From Paraoerskovia marina DSM 21750 (lineage in GTDB: Bacteria > Actinomycetota > Actinomycetes > Actinomycetales > Cellulomonadaceae), in NCBI RefSeq assembly GCF_000701465.1, contig NZ_JNIY01000003.1, forward strand, positions 868,001 to 932,000: a DNA stretch of 64,000 bases, in the 5' to 3' direction. The notes under the pieces were generated by a model, which did no database searches, was not told the origin of the DNA, and saw only the letters and a program-made list of their open reading frames with translations. This document shows positions 8,688 through 15,563 of the stretch, piece after piece. The translations under genes were made by a program, and so were the position numbers. Each line of letters starts with the position of its first letter. Position 1 is the stretch's first letter.

Positions 8688-9103
8688 GCGACGTGAGCCG
8701 GGTGACGACGGGCGTCCTGGACGCCGGTGTGGTCCAGGAGGTCGAGGACGCGGTCTCCGCGCCGGAGTGCGGTGCGGTGGTGACGTTCCGCGGCGTGGTG
8801 CGCGACGTCGACGACGGACGCGGTGTGTCTGGCCTGGACTACGAGGCGCACCCGGACGCGACGGCCGTGCTGCGCGAGTGCGTCGCGGGCGTCGCCGCGG
8901 AGACCGGCCTCCGGGTCGCCGCGGTGCACCGGTACGGAGAGCTCGCCGTCGGCGACGTCGCGCTGGTGGCGAGCGCCTCGGCGGGACACCGGCGAGAGGC
9001 CTTCGACGCCTGCACGTTGCTGGTCGAACGGATCAAGGCGCAGACCCCGATCTGGAAGAGGCAGCACTTTGCCGAGGGCAGCTCGGAGTGGGTCGGCCTG
9101 TAG
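8684..9103 (+). CDS. moaE: Molybdopterin synthase catalytic subunit MoaE
   Basis: About 139 residues. GTG 8684 is preferred because GGAGG lies 10 bases upstream and overlaps the moeA stop as GTGA; the in-frame ATG at 8675 would sit almost on top of that ribosome site. Family motifs include VVTFRGVVRD, VHRYGELAVGD, HRREAFDAC and PIWKRQ, the last holding the active-site lysine. MoaE converts cPMP to molybdopterin using the thiocarboxylated MoaD. No moaD or moaC is present in the window, so the small subunit must be encoded elsewhere. Confidence 0.93.
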   Translation: MSDVSRVTTGVLDAGVVQEVEDAVSAPECGAVVTFRGVVRDVDDGRGVSGLDYEAHPDATAVLRECVAGVAAETGLRVAAVHRYGELAVGDVALVASASAGHRREAFDACTLLVERIKAQTPIWKRQHFAEGSSEWVGL

Positions 9104-9227
9104 CGCCGCCTCTCGACGGGCTCGACGTGCGGCGTCTCGACGGGCTCGACGTGCGGCGTCTCGACGGGCTCGACGGACGCCGTCTCGACGGGGCTCGACG
9201 GGCGGCGTCTCGACGGGGCTCGACGGG
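9104..9227. repeat. Tandem array of about five 24-25 bp GC-rich repeats
   Basis: Successive copies of CGGCGTCTCGACGGGCTCGAC plus three bases start at about 9106, 9130, 9154, 9178 and 9203. The first three have GGGC and the last two GGGGC at the centre. The array starts right after the moaE stop and fills the gap between two convergent genes. It has no spacers and so is not a CRISPR. Confidence 0.9.
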
Positions 9228-9264
9228 CGGCGCCTCGTGCGGACGGTGGTCGAGCCTGTCGAGA
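9208..9264. terminator. Bidirectional terminator made by the last repeat and an inverted copy
   Basis: GTCGAGCCTGTCGAGA at 9249-9264 is the reverse complement of the repeat core apart from one G:U wobble. With the last repeat (9208-9224) it forms a 16-bp stem with one bulged G and a 24-base loop. Repeats 1-3 pair equally well without the bulge. It ends 3 bases before the stop of the convergent VKOR gene. Confidence 0.65.
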
Positions 9265-9267
9265 CCC

Positions 9268-9900
9268 CTAGCCGAAGATGGCCGTGCCGTACTTCGCCAG
9301 GATCGCCGCCGCGAGCAGCACGAACCAGAGTGCGGTGAGGATGCCGAACGCCCCGGACCGCACGAGGCCCATCGCCCACGTCTGGAGCTTCGCGGGCCAG
9401 TACAGGTTGTTCTCGAGGATGTTCCAGTGGAGCATCGAGACGAAGACGAGCGTCGTCGAGGCCGTGACCGTCAGGCACCAGGGGCAGAGGGCGCCGATGA
9501 CGAACATCGACTGGTAGAAGAGCCAGTACGCGAAGATCAGGCCCAGCAGGTAGACGGTCTGCGCGGCCGTCATGAACCAGCGCGGGAACTTCACCCCGGC
9601 GATGCCGGCGACCGCGATGGTGATGACGACGGGTTCCGCGATCAGCCCGAGGAACGAGTTGGGGAAGCCGAAGAGCGACGACTGCCACGCGACGCCGACC
9701 GCTCCGCAGGAGATCACGCTGTTGATGTCGCACGCGAGGACGGCGTCCGGGTTCGCGGCGAGCTCGACGGCGTCGATCGAGAGGACGAATGCGGCGACGA
9801 GCGAGATGAGGGCGCCCACGAGCATCTCGCCGAAGAGCCACTGGCGTGAGTGGAAGAACCCGGTCGGTCGTTCGTCGAGCGTCGTCGGTGAGTGCGTCAT
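9268..9900 (-). CDS. Vitamin K epoxide reductase (VKOR) family membrane protein
   Basis: A 210-residue protein from ATG 9900 with about five hydrophobic helices. It shows the VKOR signature: a Cys pair in ACDINSVISCG on a loop and the redox-active CPWC in the helix GALCPWCLTVT, plus FGFPNSFLGL. In Actinobacteria such proteins replace DsbB and reoxidise a DsbA-like partner using menaquinone. Its neighbours moaA upstream and the CcdA/TlpA pair a few kb away make this a thiol-redox-rich region, with oxidation by VKOR and reduction by CcdA/TlpA. Confidence 0.92.
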   Translation of the reverse strand: MTHSPTTLDERPTGFFHSRQWLFGEMLVGALISLVAAFVLSIDAVELAANPDAVLACDINSVISCGAVGVAWQSSLFGFPNSFLGLIAEPVVITIAVAGIAGVKFPRWFMTAAQTVYLLGLIFAYWLFYQSMFVIGALCPWCLTVTASTTLVFVSMLHWNILENNLYWPAKLQTWAMGLVRSGAFGILTALWFVLLAAAILAKYGTAIFG

Positions 9901-9958
9901 CTTCGGTGGTCCGTCCGTTCGAGGCGTCACTTGTGAAGAATAGCGCAAGCAGTGCGCG

Positions 9959-11029
9959 TCAGCCGCCGATCGCCCCCATCGAGCGCGTGGTCGGGGCGAA
10001 GGTCTCCGGGTCCGGGGCGCCCGTGTCGAAGCCGTGCGACCACGGCTTGGCCCACATCGCACCCTGCCACGCCGCGGCGACGTCGTCGTCCGAGCCGCCG
10101 CCACGCAGCAGCCCGCGCAGGTCGGTCTCGGCGTCGCCGAACAGGCACGAGCGGACCGTGCCCTCGGCGGTGAGGCGCGTGCGGTCGCAGTCCCCGCAGA
10201 ACGAGCGGGTCACCGAGGCGATGATGCCGACGGTCGCGCTCCCGCCGTCGACGCGCCACTCCTCGGCGGGGGCGGACGGGTCGTCGCGTCCGAGGGGCTC
10301 GAGCGTGAACTGTCGACCGAGCTCGGCGAGCAGGGTCTCGGCGGTGACCATGTGCTCGCGCGCCCACTGGTGGTCGGCGTCGAGCGGCATCTGCTCGATG
10401 AAGCGCAGCCGACAGTCGTGCTCCACGGCGAAGGCGAGCAGGTCGCGAGCCCCGCGCAGGGTCTCGGGCATCAGCACGGCGTTGAGCTTGACGGGGGAGA
10501 GGCCGGCGTCGATCGCCCCGCGGATCCCGGCGAGGACGGCGGGGAGCCGGTCGCGGCGCGTGAGCTCGGCGAAGTGCTGGCGGTCGACGCTGTCGAGCGA
10601 GATGTTCACGCGGTCGAGGCCGGCCTCGACGAGGGCGTGGACGCGCTTGTCCAGACCGATGGCGTTGGTCGTCATCGACACCGACGCGTCGGGTGCCGCT
10701 GCGCGCACTCGGGAGACGACCTCGACGATCTCTCGACGGACGAGCGGTTCGCCCCCGGTGAGCCGGATGTCGTGCACCCCGAACCGCGCGGTGGCGATGC
10801 CGACCAGGCGGCCGATCTCGTCCGGGGTGAGCAGCTGGTCGGCGGCGATCGCGGGAAGGCCCTCCGCTGGCATGCAGTAGGTGCAGCGCAGGGAGCACTT
10901 CTCGGTGACGGAGATCCGGAGGTCGCGGGCGACGCGGCCGAACCGGTCGACCAGCAGGTCCGTGTCCGGGCGTCCGTCGGGGGAGACCGCCGTGCGGACG
11001 TGGGGGGTGCCGAGAGAGACGGCCGGCAT
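9959..11029 (-). CDS. moaA: GTP 3',8-cyclase MoaA
   Basis: A 356-residue radical SAM enzyme from ATG 11029 with GAGGAG 6 bases upstream. Cys45, Cys49 and Cys52 form the CxxxCxxC cluster motif. The second cluster is in the C-terminal [10 protein letters not shown]...C segment, and the chain ends in the double glycine (GAIGG) typical of MoaA. It makes 3',8-cyclo-GTP in the first step of molybdenum cofactor synthesis. moaC is not in the window. It lies between a universal stress protein gene (56 bases upstream) and the VKOR gene (58 bases downstream), all on the minus strand. Confidence 0.96.
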   Translation of the reverse strand: MPAVSLGTPHVRTAVSPDGRPDTDLLVDRFGRVARDLRISVTEKCSLRCTYCMPAEGLPAIAADQLLTPDEIGRLVGIATARFGVHDIRLTGGEPLVRREIVEVVSRVRAAAPDASVSMTTNAIGLDKRVHALVEAGLDRVNISLDSVDRQHFAELTRRDRLPAVLAGIRGAIDAGLSPVKLNAVLMPETLRGARDLLAFAVEHDCRLRFIEQMPLDADHQWAREHMVTAETLLAELGRQFTLEPLGRDDPSAPAEEWRVDGGSATVGIIASVTRSFCGDCDRTRLTAEGTVRSCLFGDAETDLRGLLRGGGSDDDVAAAWQGAMWAKPWSHGFDTGAPDPETFAPTTRSMGAIGG

Positions 11030-11085
11030 GGTTCAGCTCCTCATCGCCCGGACGGTGGTCGGTCGGCCTGGCCGCTGGGTCGAGG

Positions 11086-11460
11086 CTACGCCGAGCCCTT
11101 GACGACGAGGACCGGGGCCGCGGCGTCGAGAAGCACCCGAGTGGTGGTGCTGCCGAGCAGGAACTTCGAGACGGCGGACCGCTTGCGCGACCCGATGACG
11201 ACGAGGTCGACGTGATCGTCCTCGGAGGCGTCCAGGATCGCGTCCGAGGGTTCCTCGTCGGAGCTCCGGTACGTGATCGTGGGGTCGGCGCCGAGGGTGT
11301 CCAGCACGTGTGCCAGCGCAGCGGGCGTCGTCGCCTCGGGGGCCTGCGGTGTGAGGACGAGGATCTCGAGCGTCGTCTCGCGCCGCGCAGCCTCCGCATG
11401 GGCGCGGCGTAGTGCGGCCTCGCCTTGGGGAGAGTCGTTGTACGCCACCAGGACGGTCAT
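11086..11460 (-). CDS. Universal stress protein, UspA family
   Basis: A 124-residue single-domain Usp from ATG 11460, with GAGGAGA upstream. The fold is evident from the N-terminal VLVAYNDSPQGEAAL strand-helix and the C-terminal VVIGSRKRSAVSKFLLGST. The nucleotide-binding pattern G-2x-G-9x-G(S/T) is incomplete: the second glycine is Lys (GSRK), while the final GS is kept, so ATP binding may be altered. It lies between iclR and moaA on the same strand. Confidence 0.88.
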   Translation of the reverse strand: MTVLVAYNDSPQGEAALRRAHAEAARRETTLEILVLTPQAPEATTPAALAHVLDTLGADPTITYRSSDEEPSDAILDASEDDHVDLVVIGSRKRSAVSKFLLGSTTTRVLLDAAAPVLVVKGSA

Positions 11461-11505
11461 GGCCGTCTCCTCACGGTCTCGTTCATCTGGGCCGATTCCA
11501 CTCTC

Positions 11506-12183
11506 TCACAGGCGGTCATGGTGAGGAGCGTCGGCACGCGGATCCGGGACGGTGATCGTCGGGGGGAGGTGGGCGCGCAGGGTCGTCGCCAGCACGTTCA
11601 GCACGCGGGGGCGGTCGTCGACGTCGAGGCGCTCGCTGGGCGCGGTCACGCTCACGGCGGCGAAGGCGTTGCCGTTGCGGAGCAGGGGGAGCGCGACGCA
11701 CGCGATGCCCGGTTCGTTCTCCTCGACCTCTTCGGCGCTGCGGCCCGTCCTGAGCGCACGCCCGAGCGCCGAGGTCTGCGCCGGGATGCGCCGACCGACG
11801 GCGGACCAGACCCGGAGCGGGCGCGACGGCTCGACCTTGTCGAGGTAGATCACCTCGTCGGCTCCTGCCGGGGCTCCGAGGTGGACGAGCTCGTGCAGCT
11901 CGTCGCGGGCGGCCTCGAGCGCAGGGCGCATCAGGGTCGGCAGGTTCTCCTCGGCGTAGTACGCGGTCGAGAGCGCGATCGCGGCGGGCCCGAGCCGGTA
12001 CCGACCCTCGTCGTTCTGGACGTACCCGCGGTGCGCGAGCGAGGCGAGCGTCCGGTGGACCGTCGGCTTGGCGACGTCGAGCCGACGCGCGATCTCTCCG
12101 AGGGAGAGGCCGTCGGGTCCGAGCGGCGCGAGGACCTCGAGTGCGAGAAGCGCCTTGTCGACGCTTCCGAGCGGGTTGGTCAT
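11506..12183 (-). CDS. IclR-family transcriptional regulator of the KDG/KDPG operon, shortened effector domain
   Basis: A 225-residue protein from ATG 12183. The N-terminal winged helix (residues 1-65) is normal: LSLGEIARRLDVAKPTVHRTLASL. In the effector domain, ALGRALRTG is followed almost directly by EENEPGIACVALPL, whereas typical IclR proteins have about 45 more residues between these motifs. Most of one effector-domain helix pair is therefore missing. The frame is intact, so this looks like a genuine short variant rather than an assembly artefact. It is divergent from the aldolase and kinase genes and very probably controls them, acting on KDG or KDPG. Confidence 0.88.
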   Translation of the reverse strand: MTNPLGSVDKALLALEVLAPLGPDGLSLGEIARRLDVAKPTVHRTLASLAHRGYVQNDEGRYRLGPAAIALSTAYYAEENLPTLMRPALEAARDELHELVHLGAPAGADEVIYLDKVEPSRPLRVWSAVGRRIPAQTSALGRALRTGRSAEEVEENEPGIACVALPLLRNGNAFAAVSVTAPSERLDVDDRPRVLNVLATTLRAHLPPTITVPDPRADAPHHDRL

Positions 12184-12215
12184 GTACGCTCCTGTTCATC
12201 AGCACGGAATCACCG

Positions 12216-12229
12216 TTCACTATAGCGAA
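12216..12229. promoter_or_regulatory. Candidate operator of the IclR-type regulator
   Basis: TTCACTATAGCGAA is palindromic apart from one central pair (TTC-x-CTATAG-x-GAA). It sits in the 57-base gap between iclR and the aldolase gene, 11 bases before the aldolase start. It would overlap the start region or -10 of one or both promoters. Confidence 0.45.
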
Positions 12230-12240
12230 ACGGAAGGTCA

Positions 12241-12963
12241 ATGACTACCTACACGGAAACCTGGTCGGAGCTCGCGTCCGCGCGTGTGGTCCCCGTCGTC
12301 GTCGCCGACGGCGAGGCCGAGGGGCTCAACGTCGCCGACGCCCTGCGCCGCGGCCACCTGCCCATCGCGGAGATCACCTTCCGGGTCGCCGGCGCTGCCG
12401 CGGCCATCCGTGCGATCTCGGAGGACTACCCGGAGATGCTCGTCGGCGCCGGGACTGTCATCCGTCCCGACCAGGTCGACGCCGCCGTCGATGCCGGAGC
12501 CCGCTTCCTCGTCTCGCCCGGCATCTCCGAGGCCGTGGTCGCGCGTGCGCGTGAGCACGAGATCCCGATCATCCCGGGGGTCGCGACGCCGTCGGACATC
12601 ATGCGTGCGGTCGAGCTCGGTCTCGACACCGTCAAGTTGTTCCCCGCGGGCACCCTCGGCGGCCCCGCCGCCGTCAAGGCCTTCGCGGCCCCGTTCCCCG
12701 GCCTGCGCTTCGTCCCCACCGGGGGGATTTCCGCGCACAACATGGGCGACTACCTGATGCTGCCGCAGGTGCTCGCCGTCGGCGGCTCCTGGATGGTCGA
12801 CCGTGCGCTCGTCCAGGGTGAGGACTGGGAGCGGGTCACCGAGCTCAGCCGCGACGCCGTCGAGCTGGCCGAGCAGGTCGTGGCGTCCCGGCCGTTGCCG
12901 CACCCGGCGGACCTGCACCCCGCCGACTCCCTGGGTACCGCCGTCGAAGGAGAAGAGCGTTGA
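12241..12963 (+). CDS. eda: KDPG/KHG aldolase
   Basis: A 240-residue class I aldolase from ATG 12241 with GGAAGG 5 bases upstream. It splits 2-keto-3-deoxy-6-phosphogluconate into pyruvate and glyceraldehyde 3-phosphate. The Schiff-base lysine is Lys132 in DTVKLFPA, and the conserved Glu44 lies in AEITFRV. The phosphate-binding PTGGISAHN stretch is present. The C-terminus is about 25 residues longer than E. coli Eda. It is followed, with a 4-base overlap, by the KDG kinase gene. Confidence 0.94.
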   Translation: MTTYTETWSELASARVVPVVVADGEAEGLNVADALRRGHLPIAEITFRVAGAAAAIRAISEDYPEMLVGAGTVIRPDQVDAAVDAGARFLVSPGISEAVVARAREHEIPIIPGVATPSDIMRAVELGLDTVKLFPAGTLGGPAAVKAFAAPFPGLRFVPTGGISAHNMGDYLMLPQVLAVGGSWMVDRALVQGEDWERVTELSRDAVELAEQVVASRPLPHPADLHPADSLGTAVEGEER

Positions 12964-14072
12964 GCACGTCGTCCCCCGCACTGACCGTCCGTCCCGCCGA
13001 GGAGTGCGACTACGACGTCGTCGCGCTCGGCGAGGTGATGCTCCGTCTCGACCCCGGTGAGCGGCGCATCCGCACGGCCCGCACCTTCTCCGCGTGGGAG
13101 GGTGGCGGCGAGTACAACGTCGCCCGCGGGCTGCGACGATGCTTCGGGCTCCGCGGCGCCGTCGTCACGGCCCTCGCGGACAACGAGATCGGCCGCCTCG
13201 TCGAGGACTTCATGCTCACCGGCGGGCTCGACACCTCCCACGTCCGGTGGGTGCCGTACGACGGCATCGGGCGCGAGGTCCGCAACGGCCTCAACTTCAC
13301 CGAGCGCGGGTTCGGTGTCCGCGGTGCGGTCGGCGTCTCGGACCGGGGCAACACCGCCGTCGCGCAGATGCGGCCCGACGACGTCGACTGGGACGCGCTG
13401 TTCGCGCGTGGCGTGCGCTGGTTCCACACCGGCGGGATCTTCGCGGCGCTCTCGGAGAACGCCGCCGACGTCGCCGAGGCCGCGATGAGCGCGGCGCGCA
13501 AGCACGGGACGATCGTCTCCTACGACCTCAACTACCGTCCGTCCCTGTGGCAGGGGATCGGAGGCGTCGAGCGTGCCCAGGACGTCAACCGACGGCTCGC
13601 CCAGTACGTCGACGTCATGATCGGCAACGAGGAGGACTTCACGGCGAGCCTCGGGTTCGAGGTCGAGGGTGTCGACGAGAGCCTCACCGACCTGGACACG
13701 GGTGCCTTCCGATCGATGATCGGTCGTGCTGCCGAGGCGTTCCCGAACTTCCAGGTGATCGCCACCACCCTGCGCGGCGTGCACACCGCGACGGTCAACG
13801 ACTGGGGTGCCATCGCGTGGTCGCGGACGCAGGGGTTCGCGGAGGCGACGCACCGCCCGCGCCTCGAGATCCTCGACCGGGTCGGCGGCGGGGACTCCTT
13901 CGCGTCCGGGCTCGCGTACGGCCTGATGGAGCTGGTCTCCATCGGCGAGGCGGTCGAGTACGGCGCCGCCCACGGTGCTCTCGCCATGACGACGCCGGGC
14001 GACACCTCGACGGCGACCCTCGCCGAGGTGGCCAAGCTCGCCGGTGGCGGTTCGGCGCGCGTGCAGCGCTGA
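12960..14072 (+). CDS. kdgK: 2-keto-3-deoxygluconate kinase, PfkB family
   Basis: A 370-residue kinase starting at TTG 12960, overlapping the aldolase stop as TTGA, with GGAGAAGAG just upstream. PfkB signatures are the N-terminal GGGEYNVARGL and the C-terminal DRVGGGDSFASG, with catalytic base Asp312. It phosphorylates KDG to KDPG, which the preceding aldolase cleaves. The pair forms the end of hexuronate or KDG catabolism; the upstream isomerase and dehydratase genes are not in the window. The substrate is inferred from operon context. Confidence 0.87.
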   Translation: MSTSSPALTVRPAEECDYDVVALGEVMLRLDPGERRIRTARTFSAWEGGGEYNVARGLRRCFGLRGAVVTALADNEIGRLVEDFMLTGGLDTSHVRWVPYDGIGREVRNGLNFTERGFGVRGAVGVSDRGNTAVAQMRPDDVDWDALFARGVRWFHTGGIFAALSENAADVAEAAMSAARKHGTIVSYDLNYRPSLWQGIGGVERAQDVNRRLAQYVDVMIGNEEDFTASLGFEVEGVDESLTDLDTGAFRSMIGRAAEAFPNFQVIATTLRGVHTATVNDWGAIAWSRTQGFAEATHRPRLEILDRVGGGDSFASGLAYGLMELVSIGEAVEYGAAHGALAMTTPGDTSTATLAEVAKLAGGGSARVQR

Positions 14073-14133
14073 GCCCGGTGCGTACCGGCTAGGCTTCTGG
14101 TCGACAGAAGGTCAGTGCGAGGAGGTGTCCACC

Positions 14134-14436
14134 GTGGAGATCCTGCCCCGGCGGACGCCGCCCACGCCCCCGAGCCTCGGTCAGGTCGTCGAGCACGCGC
14201 GGATACTCCGCGGTGCCGGCGACCTGGCCGGGACCGCGCGCCTTCTGGACGACGCCTTCGCCGTCGAGGCACGCGGGTCCGAGCCGATGCGACGTCGTGC
14301 GCTGCTGCTGCGTGCCCAGGTGGCCTTCGAGATGCACGACGACGCGGCCGCGGCCCGGTTCCTCGACACCGCCGATGCCCTGCGCCCGCTGGCGGACGCG
14401 CTCGCCGCGCTCGACGCGACGGACTCCCGACGTTGA
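14134..14436 (+). CDS. Small TPR-like helical protein of unknown function
   Basis: About 100 residues from GTG 14134, chosen because GGAGG lies 8 bases upstream; GTG 14125 is in the same frame. After a Pro/Thr-rich N-terminus the sequence is Ala/Leu/Arg-rich and helical. It contains two TPR-like helix pairs (HARILRGAGDLAGTARLLDDA and AQVAFEMHDDAAAARFLDTADAL). A TAGGCT -10-like box about 40 bases upstream suggests its own promoter. I do not recognise a named family. It lies between kdgK and the SBF transporter gene, all on the plus strand. Confidence 0.65.
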   Translation: MEILPRRTPPTPPSLGQVVEHARILRGAGDLAGTARLLDDAFAVEARGSEPMRRRALLLRAQVAFEMHDDAAAARFLDTADALRPLADALAALDATDSRR

Positions 14437-14459
14437 CCCGGCAGGGGTGACGCGCACCC

Positions 14460-15425
14460 GTGCAGAACGTCTGGCGACGGGTCGACCCCTTTGTCGCCGC
14501 CATCCTGACCTCGCTCGCCCTCGGGCTGCTGCTCCCCGTCCCCGACACGGCACGTGGTGTCGTCGACGGGGTGTCGACGGCCGCCGTCGCGCTCCTCTTC
14601 TTCGTCTACGGCGCGAGACTCCCGAGCCGTGAGGTGTGGGACGGGCTCCGCAACTGGCGCCTGCAGGGCGGGATCCTCGCCTCGACGTGGCTCGTCTTTC
14701 CCGTCCTCGGGCTGGTCACCGCGTGGCTCGTCGGGCCCGCGCTCGGGGCAGGCCTTGCCGGGGGGATCCTCTACGTCTCGCTCCTGCCCTCCACCGTCCA
14801 GGCCTCCGTCGCCTTCACCTCCATGGCCCACGGCAACGTCGCCGGTGCGGTGTGCGGCGCGACGGTCTCCAACCTCCTCGGGATGGTGCTCACGCCGCTG
14901 CTGGTGCTGTGGCTCATGGGCGCCGAGACGGCCGGTCTCGGCATGTCCGGGATCGGCGACGTCCTGCTGCACCTGCTGCTGCCCTTCGTGCTCGGACAGC
15001 TCGTGCAGCCGCTGATCGGTGCCTGGATCCGAGCACGACGGTGGATCTCGGTCTACGTCGACCGGGGTGCGATCGTGCTGATCGTCTTCTCGTCCGTTTC
15101 GGGCGCGGCGTCCGAGGGGGCGTTCGGCGCCGTCTCGGCCTGGGCGCTCGCGGGCCTGCTCCTGGTCTCGGCCGCGATGCTCGCGATCATGCTCGCCGTC
15201 ACCTGGTTCGGAGGACGGGCCCTCGGCCTCGACCGCGCCGACCGTGTCGCGCTGCTCATGTGCGGCTCGAAGAAGTCCCTCGCCACCGGCCTGCCGATGG
15301 CGTCGGTCCTCTTCCCCGTGGCCGTCGCGGGAACCGTGGCGGTGCCCCTGATCGTGTTCCACCAGCTCCAGCTGATCGTCTGCGCGATGATCGCGCAGCG
15401 GCTGGCGCGGACGGCGCCGGCGTAG
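14460..15425 (+). CDS. SBF-like (bile acid:sodium symporter superfamily) transporter
   Basis: A 321-residue membrane protein from GTG 14460 with about nine to ten hydrophobic helices. It resembles the YfeH/SBF-like family: LLFFVYGARLPSREVWDGL near the N-terminus, SLLPSTVQASVAFTSMAHGN in the core, and MCGSKKSLATGLPMA near the C-terminus. Family members are thought to carry organic anions with sodium. The substrate here is unknown. It follows the KDG operon but is probably separately expressed, and ends at a very large hairpin. Confidence 0.87.
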   Translation: MQNVWRRVDPFVAAILTSLALGLLLPVPDTARGVVDGVSTAAVALLFFVYGARLPSREVWDGLRNWRLQGGILASTWLVFPVLGLVTAWLVGPALGAGLAGGILYVSLLPSTVQASVAFTSMAHGNVAGAVCGATVSNLLGMVLTPLLVLWLMGAETAGLGMSGIGDVLLHLLLPFVLGQLVQPLIGAWIRARRWISVYVDRGAIVLIVFSSVSGAASEGAFGAVSAWALAGLLLVSAAMLAIMLAVTWFGGRALGLDRADRVALLMCGSKKSLATGLPMASVLFPVAVAGTVAVPLIVFHQLQLIVCAMIAQRLARTAPA

Positions 15426-15457
15426 CCGGCGGTCCATCCTGACCTGGGGGCAGCAGG

Positions 15458-15515
15458 CGGGCGGGTGGACGGGCGGGCGTCAGGACTACCTGAAGCCCGC
15501 CCGTCCACCCGCCCG
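15458..15515. terminator. Very long bidirectional terminator hairpin
   Basis: A 21-bp perfect GC stem (15458-15478 with 15495-15515), one G/A mismatch, then a further 5-bp stem closing a 4-base ACTA loop. It separates the convergent SBF transporter and malate synthase genes. Confidence 0.8.
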
Positions 15516-15563
15516 GACCACGAGTGCCGCGCTGTGAGCGAAGCGGGGACGTGGCAGAGCGGC

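Noticed and set aside
9104-9227. Possible CRISPR array
   Set aside because: The repeats are directly tandem with no unique spacers, and there are no cas genes in the window.
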